A stretch of 5,157 nucleotides of DNA from Clostridia bacterium. Lineage in GTDB: Bacteria; Bacillota_A; Clostridia; Oscillospirales; CAG-272. Positions 1-5,157 of this stretch are shown here, in pieces. How positions within the stretch are numbered: the stretch's first letter is position 1; each line of letters starts with the position of its first letter. Under the pieces are notes generated by a model. That model saw only the letters and a program-made list of their open reading frames with translations. It did no database searches and had not been told where the DNA came from. A program made the position numbers and the translations under genes. Location of the stretch: assembly GCA_017411885.1 (NCBI GenBank), contig JAFQPF010000192.1:1-5157 (forward strand). The letters are read 5' to 3'.

Positions 1-684
1 AAAAAAATAAAAAAAACGACACTAAAAAGTTGTCCGCTTTTTGCAGGTCTGAGCGACAGTGAGCTTGATCTGGCGCTTGAGTTTTTCGCCTGCAGTGAAA
101 GGTCCTACAAAAAAGGGGAAACGATCTTAACTCCCGACAGCAAGCTCGTAAATTTCGGTCTTGTAGTTTCGGGTGCTGTTCAAACCTACACCCTTGATAT
201 TGACGGCTATGAAATGATAATGGCAACGGTGCAATCGGGCGAGACCTTCGGCGAATCCTTAAGCTATCTTCAAAAGGAAGCCGTAATATTTATCTCAGCT
301 CTGTATGACACCACGGTGATCTGGATGAGCACCGAAAGAATAAGAGCGCAAAGATTTAATAGCGAGCTTGAACGCAAGCTTGCTTACAGATTTACCGCAC
401 TTCTTGCTAACCGTGCGCTTTCGATGAACGACCGGATACAGATTCTTTCAAAGCTTACGATACGCGAAAAGCTGATCGCAATGTTCACCGAGGCTGTCCG
501 CAAATACGAAAGCACAAGCTTCACCCTTCCCTTTGACCGCACGTCGATGGCAACCTATCTCGGCTGCGACCGTGCCTCTCTTTCAAGAGAGCTTTCAAAG
601 CTTCAAAAGGAAGGCTTGATAAAATTCACAAAAAACAAGTTTGAGATACTCAAAATATCCGACAATACGATGAATTTCAGATAA
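1..684 (+). CDS. Crp/Fnr-family transcriptional regulator, 5' partial
   Basis: Transcription factor of the Crp/Fnr superfamily, cut by the left edge; 227 residues are visible. The frame is open from base 1 and has no ATG, GTG or TTG before the ATG at 214, which lies inside the sensor domain. The true start is therefore upstream, probably only a few codons away, because family members usually have about ten residues before the 'CPLF' segment seen here at residues 11-14. The N-terminal half is a cyclic-nucleotide-binding-like beta-roll, with GETFGES at residues 80-86. The C-terminal winged helix-turn-helix spans about residues 182-207, with recognition-helix core SLSREL (193-198) followed by LxxEGLI. 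The Arg-Ser pair that holds the cAMP phosphate in Crp is not seen after the GE motif, and the cysteine pattern of an Fnr iron-sulfur cluster is absent. The ligand is therefore unknown. Targets are also unknown; the downstream lipoprotein gene is one candidate by proximity only. Family call is firm. Confidence 0.93.
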   Translation, partial: KKIKKTTLKSCPLFAGLSDSELDLALEFFACSERSYKKGETILTPDSKLVNFGLVVSGAVQTYTLDIDGYEMIMATVQSGETFGESLSYLQKEAVIFISALYDTTVIWMSTERIRAQRFNSELERKLAYRFTALLANRALSMNDRIQILSKLTIREKLIAMFTEAVRKYESTSFTLPFDRTSMATYLGCDRASLSRELSKLQKEGLIKFTKNKFEILKISDNTMNFR

Positions 685-687
685 TGC

Positions 688-718
688 AAAAGTCCGTTGC
701 AAATGCAACGGACTTTTT
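688..718 (+). terminator. Intrinsic terminator after the Crp/Fnr gene
   Basis: A perfect 13-bp inverted repeat (688-700 with 705-717) with a 4-nt AAAT loop and a run of five T (714-718). It begins three bases after the stop codon. It should separate the regulator's transcript from the lipoprotein gene downstream. The A-run on the left arm mirrors the T-run, so some termination in the reverse direction is possible, but no minus-strand gene ends here. Confidence 0.93.
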
Positions 719-762
719 GCGCTTTCGGGTATATACTATATTTATAAGATCAATTATATAAT
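719..762 (+). promoter_or_regulatory. Probable promoter region of the solute-binding lipoprotein gene
   Basis: The gene at 783 follows a terminator, so it needs its own promoter in this AT-rich 45-bp stretch. The best-placed -10-like element is TATACT (732-737), which would give a leader of about 40 nt. TATAAG (743-748) is an alternative. Neither has a good -35 box at 16-18 bp, so the exact element is uncertain. A perfect TATAAT at 757-762 ends one base before the Shine-Dalgarno and is too close to serve a normally translated mRNA. Confidence 0.3.
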
Positions 763-782
763 CAGGAAAGGATCAAACAAAA

Positions 783-1835
783 ATGAAAAAAATAATATCC
801 GCATTACTTGTATTCTTAATGCTCTGCTCGCTTCTTGTTTCCTGCGGCGCTCCCGCACAGAACACGGAAAGCGAAAGCGTAAGTGACACTATAGTTGAAA
901 GCATAGAAAGCAAATCCGAAGACATATCCGACGTTACAGAAAGCACACCTGTACGCGTTGCAGGTATGACAGGCCCTACCTCGATCGGTATGGTCAAGGT
1001 AATATCCGATACCGCAAACGGCAGTGCAAAGGGTGACTACAGCTTCACGATCGCAGGCTCTGCAGACGAAATATCTCCCCTTCTTATCAAGGGTGAACTT
1101 GATATCGCAGCAGTTCCCGCAAACCTTGCTTCCGTGCTTTACAACAAGACCGAAGGTAAGATAAAGCTTCTTGCGATCAACAATCTCGGTGTTCTCTATC
1201 TGCTTGGTAAAAACGCAGATATATCTACAGTAGAAGATCTTAAGGGCAAGACTATCTACGCTACCGGTAAGAACGCTACACCCGAGTATTCGCTCAAATA
1301 CGTTCTCAAGGCTAACGGAATCGATCCTGAAAACGATGTTACGATCGAATTCAAGAGCGAGCCTGCGGAGATCGTTGCACTTCTCAAGGAAAGTGAAAGC
1401 GGTATCGCTATGCTCCCCCAGCCTTACGTTACCGTTGCAAAGACTCAGGTAGAAGGTCTTGAGGTAATGCTTGACCTCGGAGCAGAATGGAAAAAGGTAG
1501 ATCCCGACAGCGAAACGGTAACAGGCGTTATCGTTGCAAGAAGCGAATTTATCGAAAATAACCCCGAAGCAGTTGCAACCTTCCTTGAGGAATATACCGC
1601 AAGCTGTGAATTTGTTAATTCAAACGTAGAAGAAGCGGCACAGATGGTTGAAGAAGCCGGCATATTCAAGGCAGCTATCGCAAAGCAGGCAATTCCCTTC
1701 TGCAACGTAACAGGCACCACAGGCGAAGAAATGAAGCCTGTTGTAAACGGCTACCTTAAGGTTCTTTTTGAGCAGAATCCCGGCTCGGTAGGCGGAAAGC
1801 TCCCGGCTGACGATTTCTACTACGTTTCAAAATAA
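783..1835 (+). CDS. ABC transporter solute-binding lipoprotein, NMT1/THI5-like
   Basis: Predicted extracellular, membrane-anchored solute receptor for an ABC importer; 350 residues, a usual length for the family. The ATG at 783 has a good SD (AGGAAAGGA, 764-772). A lipoprotein signal follows: basic MKK, a hydrophobic stretch, then lipobox LVSC with the lipidated cysteine at residue 21. Residues 22-55 form a Ser/Glu/Asp-rich linker that would hold the domain off the membrane. The folded part starts with VRVAGMTGPTSIGM (57-70), typical of NMT1-like (TauA/SsuA/ThiY-type) receptors. DLKGKTIYATG (152-162) and the later PQPYVTV segment (212-218) fit the two-lobed type II fold. Ligands in this superfamily include pyrimidine thiamin precursors, sulfonates and nitrate, and the sequence alone does not choose between them. 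No permease or ATPase gene lies next to it; the unit is bounded by terminators on both sides, so partners must be elsewhere. Family confidence high, substrate unknown. Confidence 0.9.
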   Translation: MKKIISALLVFLMLCSLLVSCGAPAQNTESESVSDTIVESIESKSEDISDVTESTPVRVAGMTGPTSIGMVKVISDTANGSAKGDYSFTIAGSADEISPLLIKGELDIAAVPANLASVLYNKTEGKIKLLAINNLGVLYLLGKNADISTVEDLKGKTIYATGKNATPEYSLKYVLKANGIDPENDVTIEFKSEPAEIVALLKESESGIAMLPQPYVTVAKTQVEGLEVMLDLGAEWKKVDPDSETVTGVIVARSEFIENNPEAVATFLEEYTASCEFVNSNVEEAAQMVEEAGIFKAAIAKQAIPFCNVTGTTGEEMKPVVNGYLKVLFEQNPGSVGGKLPADDFYYVSK

Positions 1836-1858
1836 GCGTATCTTCGTCCTCCAATAGA

Positions 1859-1898
1859 AAACGGCACAGATCACATTATGGTCTGTGCCGTTTATTTA
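1859..1898. terminator. Probable bidirectional terminator between convergent genes
   Basis: An inverted repeat of about 15 bp (1859-1873 with 1879-1893, one G-U pair in the plus-strand RNA) with a 5-nt loop. On the plus strand it is followed by a T-rich tail (TTTATTTATT). On the minus strand the stem continues into TTTTCTATT. It lies between the lipoprotein gene (stop at 1835) and the convergent ECF gene (stop at 1905) and is the only terminator candidate for either. Confidence 0.88.
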
Positions 1899-1904
1899 TT
1901 TAAA

Positions 1905-2417
1905 TCAAAGTATACCGGTTTTGTTTACAAGCTTTTTCACAGGATTTGCAAGAATCACTGCGCCGATCGCGCCTGCAAGGGCCTGAACCGCATTACCGGG
2001 AATCGATGCAAGCGCTGTGCCAAAGCCGTAGCCTAAAACAAGCGATTCATATAAGTAGTAACCAAGGATCATAATAATCTCAGCAAGCACAGCACCCGGT
2101 GCAAATCCAATGATGAAATTGTCTTTTTTTCGCATTAAAGCACTGCTAATACCCGCGCAAGCAAGTGCCATTAACGCCTTTATTACAAAGGTGCCGGGAA
2201 TATACGCGCCAAAGCCCATAAACAAATCGGTAAAAGCTGCGCCGATGCCTGCGGCTGCCGCTCCGTAAACAGGTCCAAGCAGGTACGCCCCCACAAGCAA
2301 TACTATATCACCGCAATTGGCATATCCCATTGGCAAAGGTACGCTTATAAATCCCGCAATGCAGATAAATGCCGCAAAAAGTGCGCAAACAACGATCTTT
2401 TTCAGCCTACTTTTCAT
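1905..2417 (-). CDS. ECF transporter S component (vitamin-type substrate binder)
   Basis: Integral membrane substrate-binding subunit of an energy-coupling-factor importer, 170 residues from the ATG chosen here. It would bind a micronutrient and dock onto a shared EcfA-EcfA'-EcfT module, whose genes are not in this window. About six hydrophobic segments are visible (roughly 7-28, 36-52, 54-68, 74-92, 101-124, 140-158). The first helix carries an AxxxA pattern (Ala12, Ala16), the motif known to contact EcfT. The GYANCGDIVLL stretch (31-41) and the glycine/alanine-rich segment with a TDL at 63-65 resemble the PdxU/HmpT-like S proteins, but the vitamin cannot be assigned. Start choice: a TTG at 2447 would add ten residues, but it has no SD and lies only about 8 nt from the start site predicted by the consensus promoter. 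The ATG at 2417 has an AGAGGA (2432-2437) at a rather long 14-nt spacing. Monocistronic, convergent with the lipoprotein gene. Confidence 0.88.
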   Translation of the reverse strand: MKSRLKKIVVCALFAAFICIAGFISVPLPMGYANCGDIVLLVGAYLLGPVYGAAAAGIGAAFTDLFMGFGAYIPGTFVIKALMALACAGISSALMRKKDNFIIGFAPGAVLAEIIMILGYYLYESLVLGYGFGTALASIPGNAVQALAGAIGAVILANPVKKLVNKTGIL

Positions 2418-2461
2418 TCTATCGCTACCCGTCCTCTTAAATGACAAAAAATTATGTTTAG

Positions 2462-2490
2462 ATTATACTCCCGGTGTTTATTTTTGTCAA
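2462..2490 (-). promoter_or_regulatory. Consensus sigma-A promoter of the ECF S-component gene
   Basis: Read on the minus strand, TTGACA (2490-2485) is separated by exactly 17 bp from TATAAT (2467-2462), a 12/12 match to the housekeeping consensus. Transcription should begin near 2455, giving a leader of about 38 nt to the ATG at 2417. That leader is too short for a vitamin riboswitch. No extended -10 is needed. Confidence 0.9.
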
Positions 2491-2531
2491 TACCCAAAGC
2501 TTACGCACTCGAATATTAACTCTTTGTACAC

Positions 2532-2543
2532 ATTTTGTTAACT
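2532..2543 (+). repeat. 12-bp repeat ATTTTGTTAACT, copy 1
   Basis: Identical to bases 4041-4052, immediately after the atpB stop. This copy lies in the spacer between the divergent ECF and atp promoters and overlaps the possible -35 of the atp promoter. Contains the palindrome GTTAAC. It may be chance in AT-rich spacer DNA. Confidence 0.3.
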
Positions 2544-2569
2544 TTGATAGTTAGCATATATAGTATAAT
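2535..2569 (+). promoter_or_regulatory. Candidate promoter of the atp operon
   Basis: TATAAT at 2564-2569 is a perfect -10 and would start transcription near 2576, about 25 nt before the atpZ ATG. The -35 is poor: ACTTTG (2541-2546) at 17 bp, while the better TTGATA (2544-2549) is only 14 bp away. A second pairing, TTGTTA (2535-2540) with TATATA (2557-2562) at 16 bp, is also possible. An operon promoter is expected here because the divergent ECF gene rules out read-through from upstream; the exact boxes are uncertain. Confidence 0.5.
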
Positions 2570-2600
2570 AAATAATAATGTGCTTTTGAGGTTACGATCT

Positions 2601-2855
2601 ATGTATAATAAACTTAACGGTATAGTAAAAGCTCTCGGGTATTTTACCGAAATAGCCCTGACTGCTATGATACCGATCGGTATATGGATCTTTATAGCAA
2701 AACTTCTTCAGGCAAGGCTTGGACTTGGCTCATACGTCATACTGATAGGAATAATTCTCGGGGTGCTGACAGCCTACGTCAACCTGTTCAAGCTGTTTAA
2801 AAGAATAAGCGCCGATAACTCAAAAAGGGATAACGGCACAGATAAAAAGGAATGA
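2601..2855 (+). CDS. atpZ: AtpZ-like F-type ATPase accessory membrane protein
   Basis: Small membrane protein of the 'ATPase gene 1' (AtpZ) family, 84 residues, a normal length. Two hydrophobic helices are visible (about 16-36 and 44-66), the first with IGIWIFIAKLL and the second with GxxLGVLTAYVNLFKL, followed by a highly charged lysine/aspartate tail. The frame extends upstream to 2535. The ATG at 2601 is preferred because GAGG (2588-2591) sits 9 nt before it and because the upstream part would overlap the promoter. It is the first gene of the atp operon and is followed after 5 nt by atpI. Work on alkaliphilic Bacillus links AtpZ with AtpI in divalent-cation supply or in assembly of the ATP synthase; that role is family knowledge, not shown here. 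Confidence 0.85.
   Translation: MYNKLNGIVKALGYFTEIALTAMIPIGIWIFIAKLLQARLGLGSYVILIGIILGVLTAYVNLFKLFKRISADNSKRDNGTDKKE
2846..2851 (+). promoter_or_regulatory. Shine-Dalgarno that fixes a TTG start for atpI
   Basis: AAAGGA lies 9 nt before the TTG at 2861, inside the last codons of atpZ. An in-frame TAA at 2858-2860 directly precedes that TTG, so no longer form is possible. The first in-frame ATG comes far inside the protein. This supports TTG as the real initiator. Confidence 0.75.
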
Positions 2856-2860
2856 TATAA

Positions 2861-3256
2861 TTGACAAAGGAAGTTTGGAGCAATATATTCAAGGTGTCGC
2901 TCGGCGTACTGTTATTAAACGCAGTAGTTACAGCTGTAATCGCTTTTACGCCCTACTTTGATTATACGATAGTGACCGGTGCTCTTTTGGGCACGCTCGG
3001 CGCGTCATTAAGCTTTACGTTTTTAGGCTACGTCGTATCAAAAGCCGTGGAAAAGGACGAAAAGAACGCTCAACACTACGTTCAGGCAAGCTATACGGCA
3101 AGGCTTGTGTTTATGGCAATAGTAATTATAATCGGCATCAAGCTCCCGTATTTTAACGGATACATGACAGCTCTTGGCTTTTTGCTTATCCGCCCGTCGG
3201 TTATGCTCACAAATTTTATAAGCAAGAAAAAAACAGACGGCAAAAATGATAATTAA
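2861..3256 (+). CDS. atpI: ATP synthase subunit I (AtpI family)
   Basis: Membrane accessory protein of F-type ATP synthase, 131 residues, with four predicted helices (about 11-29, 35-58, 82-95, 101-119) as is usual for the family. AtpI proteins act as chaperones for c-ring assembly in some bacteria. Visible family-like features are the glycine-rich second helix (GALLGTLGASLSF, 40-52), a charged loop, QASYTARL (75-82) and a RP pair (111-112) near the last helix. The tail is short and lysine-rich. Translation starts at a TTG, five nucleotides after atpZ stops, so the two are probably translationally linked. Sequence conservation in this family is low; the call relies on topology plus position between atpZ and atpB. 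Confidence 0.83.
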   Translation: MTKEVWSNIFKVSLGVLLLNAVVTAVIAFTPYFDYTIVTGALLGTLGASLSFTFLGYVVSKAVEKDEKNAQHYVQASYTARLVFMAIVIIIGIKLPYFNGYMTALGFLLIRPSVMLTNFISKKKTDGKNDN

Positions 3257-3299
3257 TTCTCACAGCAATACTGAATCACTCTTTAACGAGGTGTAATGA

Positions 3300-4040
3300 A
3301 TGAACGGACCAAAAATAATGTTTGAAATACCGTTGTTCGGCGGAATCCCTGTCAGCGAAACGGTTACAAACACATGGATAATAATGGCGTTTATCGTGAT
3401 AGTCTGCTTATGGCTGACTCACGGTATGAAAAAGGTTCCGAGCGGCAAGCAGGTGCTCGCAGAAAAGGCGGTCGGAATGCTTTATAATATGGTCGAATCG
3501 ACTATGGGCAGGGGATACGTCGGCTTCGCTCCGTATATCGGTGCCTTGTTTACAATTTCAATACTCGGCAGCCTTTCGAGCCTGCTTGGTATGCGCCCCC
3601 TCACGGCAGATCTGTCAACGACTCTCGGCTGGGCACTTATGACCTTTGTTATGGTGCAGGCTAACAACATCAGATGCAATGGTATCAAAGGCTGGCTAAA
3701 GGGGTTCGTAGAGCCTGTTCCCTTCCTTTTACCGATAAATATAGTCGGAGAAATCGCAAACCCTATTTCAATGTCGTTCAGACATTTCGGCAATATCGCG
3801 GCAGGTATGGTAATAACCTCGCTTATGTACGGTGCGCTCGCATCATTAAGCGCAGTACTATTACAGTGGATACCGAATGCCTTTATTAACAGCATTCCGA
3901 TATTCCAGCTCGGTCTACCTGCAATACTATCAATCTATTTTGACTTGTTCACAAGCTTCCTGCAGGCGTACATCATCTGTATGCTTACTATGGTGTTTGT
4001 GTCGAGTGCGGGCAGCGAAGAAGCCGCTCGCGGTGAATAA
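3300..4040 (+). CDS. atpB: F-type ATP synthase subunit a
   Basis: Stator membrane subunit that carries the two ion half-channels facing the c-ring; 246 residues, within the usual bacterial range. The essential arginine is Arg161 in SFRHFGNIAAG, equivalent to Arg210 of E. coli, with Asn165 and Gly169 at the expected spacing. Other family blocks are PLTADLSTTLGWAL (100-113), EPVPFLLPINIVGE (138-151) and the last-helix FLQAYIICMLT (220-230), whose Gln222 matches E. coli Gln252. The start is ATG 3300 with GAGGTG (3288-3293) 6 nt upstream; another ATG at 3296 is in a different frame and stops quickly. It sits 43 nt after atpI and 34 nt before atpE, the standard order. No truncation or missing key residue. 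Confidence 0.98.
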   Translation: MNGPKIMFEIPLFGGIPVSETVTNTWIIMAFIVIVCLWLTHGMKKVPSGKQVLAEKAVGMLYNMVESTMGRGYVGFAPYIGALFTISILGSLSSLLGMRPLTADLSTTLGWALMTFVMVQANNIRCNGIKGWLKGFVEPVPFLLPINIVGEIANPISMSFRHFGNIAAGMVITSLMYGALASLSAVLLQWIPNAFINSIPIFQLGLPAILSIYFDLFTSFLQAYIICMLTMVFVSSAGSEEAARGE

Positions 4041-4350
<310 letters not shown>

Positions 4351-4394
4351 AATATTAAAGCGTAGCTTACCACACGAAAGGTACAGTTCAAACA

Positions 4395-4988
4395 ATGGAA
4401 AATAATCTTGAAATAGTTACCGTAGACACAGAGTTTGAAAGCTCGCAGGGTACTACGTATACCGAGGTGAAGGAGCCGGCGGACGAGCCGCGCTTTCTTG
4501 ACTTCGTTACGATAGACGTGTGGACTCTGATATTCACCTGGGGCAACCTTCTCATACTTTTCCTGCTTATGAAAAAGCTCCTTTTCAAGCCGGTCAGAAA
4601 GATGATGCTTGACCGCGAAAATGAAGTAAAGGAAATGTACTTTGATGCTGAAAAGTCAAGAAGTGATGCCGACGCGTTGAAGGCAGATTATGAAACAAGA
4701 CTTTCAAGCGCAAAGCAAGAGGCTGAGGAGATAATCAAGAGTGCAACACGCTCTGCAACGCTTAAGAGCGAGGAGATAATCGCCGACGCGCAAAAGAATG
4801 CCGCAGGCATCATCGAGCGTGCCGACAAGCAGATAGAAGCAGAAAAGCGCAACGCGGAAAACGAGCTTAAAAACGAGGTTTCGGATCTCGCGCTCTCTAT
4901 CGCCTCCAAGGTCATCGAAAAGGAAATTGACGGCGATAAGCACAAAGAGCTTATCGACAGCTTCATTGAAAAGATGGGTGAAGTCTGA
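4395..4988 (+). CDS. atpF: F-type ATP synthase subunit b, N-terminally extended
   Basis: Peripheral-stalk subunit, 197 residues. A single membrane helix (about 43-60, WTLIFTWGNLLILFLL) leads into the family block KKLLFKPVRKM (60-70). A long charged, alanine-rich coiled coil follows (about 71-165), then the delta-binding end with LALSIASKVIEKEID (165-179). About 38 acidic residues precede the membrane helix, where typical homologues have fewer than ten. The start is ATG 4395 with GAAAGG (4376-4381) at a long 13-nt spacing. No ATG, GTG or TTG closer to the helix has a Shine-Dalgarno, so the extension is probably real, though a GTG at 4518 cannot be fully excluded. The stop TGA overlaps the atpH ATG by one base. 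Confidence 0.95.
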   Translation: MENNLEIVTVDTEFESSQGTTYTEVKEPADEPRFLDFVTIDVWTLIFTWGNLLILFLLMKKLLFKPVRKMMLDRENEVKEMYFDAEKSRSDADALKADYETRLSSAKQEAEEIIKSATRSATLKSEEIIADAQKNAAGIIERADKQIEAEKRNAENELKNEVSDLALSIASKVIEKEIDGDKHKELIDSFIEKMGEV

Positions 4989-5157
4989 TGAGAAGACTGT
5001 GTGACGAATACGCAAAGGCTCTTTACGAAATTGCACAAGAAGAAGCTCTTGAGGACGTTATAGCAAGTCAGCTTAAGGATATATCAGGCGTGGTTTCGGA
5101 TAATCCCGAGTATATAAAGCTGCTTGATAATCCGGCAATTGACAAAAGCGAAAGAGT
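4988..5157 (+). CDS. atpH: F-type ATP synthase subunit delta, 3' partial
   Basis: First 56 codons of the delta subunit, which ties the b-subunit stalk to the top of F1; the gene runs off the right edge. The visible part has the family N-terminus YAKALYEIAQEE (8-19) and the block NPEYIKLLDNPAI (39-51), followed by KSER. The ATG overlaps the atpF stop codon as TGATG (4986-4990) and has no distinct SD, so translation is probably coupled to atpF. Family members are about 180 residues, so roughly one third is visible. atpA, atpG, atpD and atpC are expected downstream. Confidence 0.95.
   Translation, partial: MRRLCDEYAKALYEIAQEEALEDVIASQLKDISGVVSDNPEYIKLLDNPAIDKSER

Noticed and set aside
757..762. 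Perfect TATAAT, part of the 10-bp palindrome ATTATATAAT (753-762), upstream of the lipoprotein gene
   Set aside because: It ends one base before the Shine-Dalgarno, so transcription from it would remove the ribosome site; the palindrome does not extend further and is easily formed by AT-rich sequence.
2418..2447. Longer ECF S component starting at TTG 2447
   Set aside because: No Shine-Dalgarno and only about 8 nt from the predicted transcription start; the added residues are polar and not part of the first helix.
2418..2600. Possible vitamin riboswitch upstream of the ECF S-component gene
   Set aside because: The consensus promoter leaves a leader of only about 38 nt, and no conserved riboswitch core is visible in the spacer.
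2604..2612. TATAATAAA repeated from 2564-2572, a possible second -10
   Set aside because: The second copy is codons 2-4 of atpZ and has no -35 partner that would give a useful transcript.
4351..4394. Possible processing or attenuating hairpin between atpE and atpF
   Set aside because: Only a 4-bp AAGC/GCTT stem can be formed; no T-run follows.
4470..4475. Internal AAGGAG in atpF as a Shine-Dalgarno for a shorter b subunit
   Set aside because: No in-frame ATG, GTG or TTG lies 5-13 nt after it.
4688..5038. Two overlapping minus-strand open frames opposite atpF/atpH
   Set aside because: Both are composition shadows of the charged atpF coiled coil; no start signals and no family resemblance.

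Overview
The window reads as a chromosomal segment of a low-to-moderate GC, strictly fermentative Gram-positive bacterium, most likely a Clostridia member of the Oscillospiraceae/Ruminococcaceae type. This placement is inference. It rests on the gene families (Crp/Fnr regulator, lipobox-anchored solute-binding protein, stand-alone ECF S component), on an atp operon that opens with atpZ-atpI, and on purine-rich Shine-Dalgarno (SD) sites. No rRNA, tRNA, CRISPR array, insertion sequence or phage gene is visible.

Layout. Positions 1-684 hold the 3' part of a Crp/Fnr-family regulator, closed by a clear intrinsic terminator (688-718). Positions 783-1835 encode a lipoprotein of the NMT1/THI5-like ABC solute-binding family, standing alone with no permease or ATPase beside it. 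A hairpin at 1859-1898 sits between this gene and a convergent one and looks able to terminate from both sides. The convergent gene (1905-2417, minus strand) is the S component of an ECF-type vitamin transporter. It is driven by an exact-consensus sigma-A promoter (TTGACA, 17 bp, TATAAT) at 2462-2490, and that promoter also argues for the ATG start rather than a longer TTG-initiated form.

From 2601 to the right edge runs the start of an F-type ATP synthase operon: atpZ, atpI, atpB (a), atpE (c), atpF (b) and the first 56 codons of atpH (delta). The F1 genes (atpA, G, D, C) would be expected beyond the edge. Spacing is tight (5, 43, 34 and 44 nt, then a 1-nt overlap). The strongest SD in the operon precedes atpE, as expected for the multi-copy c subunit.

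Most informative point: the c subunit carries every residue of the Na+-binding site known from the Ilyobacter tartaricus c-ring (Gln33, Val64, Glu66, Ser67, Thr68, Tyr71 here). The enzyme is therefore predicted to couple to Na+ rather than, or as well as, H+. Other points worth a look are the orphan solute-binding lipoprotein, the acidic N-terminal extension of subunit b, and a 12-bp repeat shared by two non-coding spacers of the atp region. I see no convincing wholly new system; this is mostly core bioenergetics and nutrient uptake.
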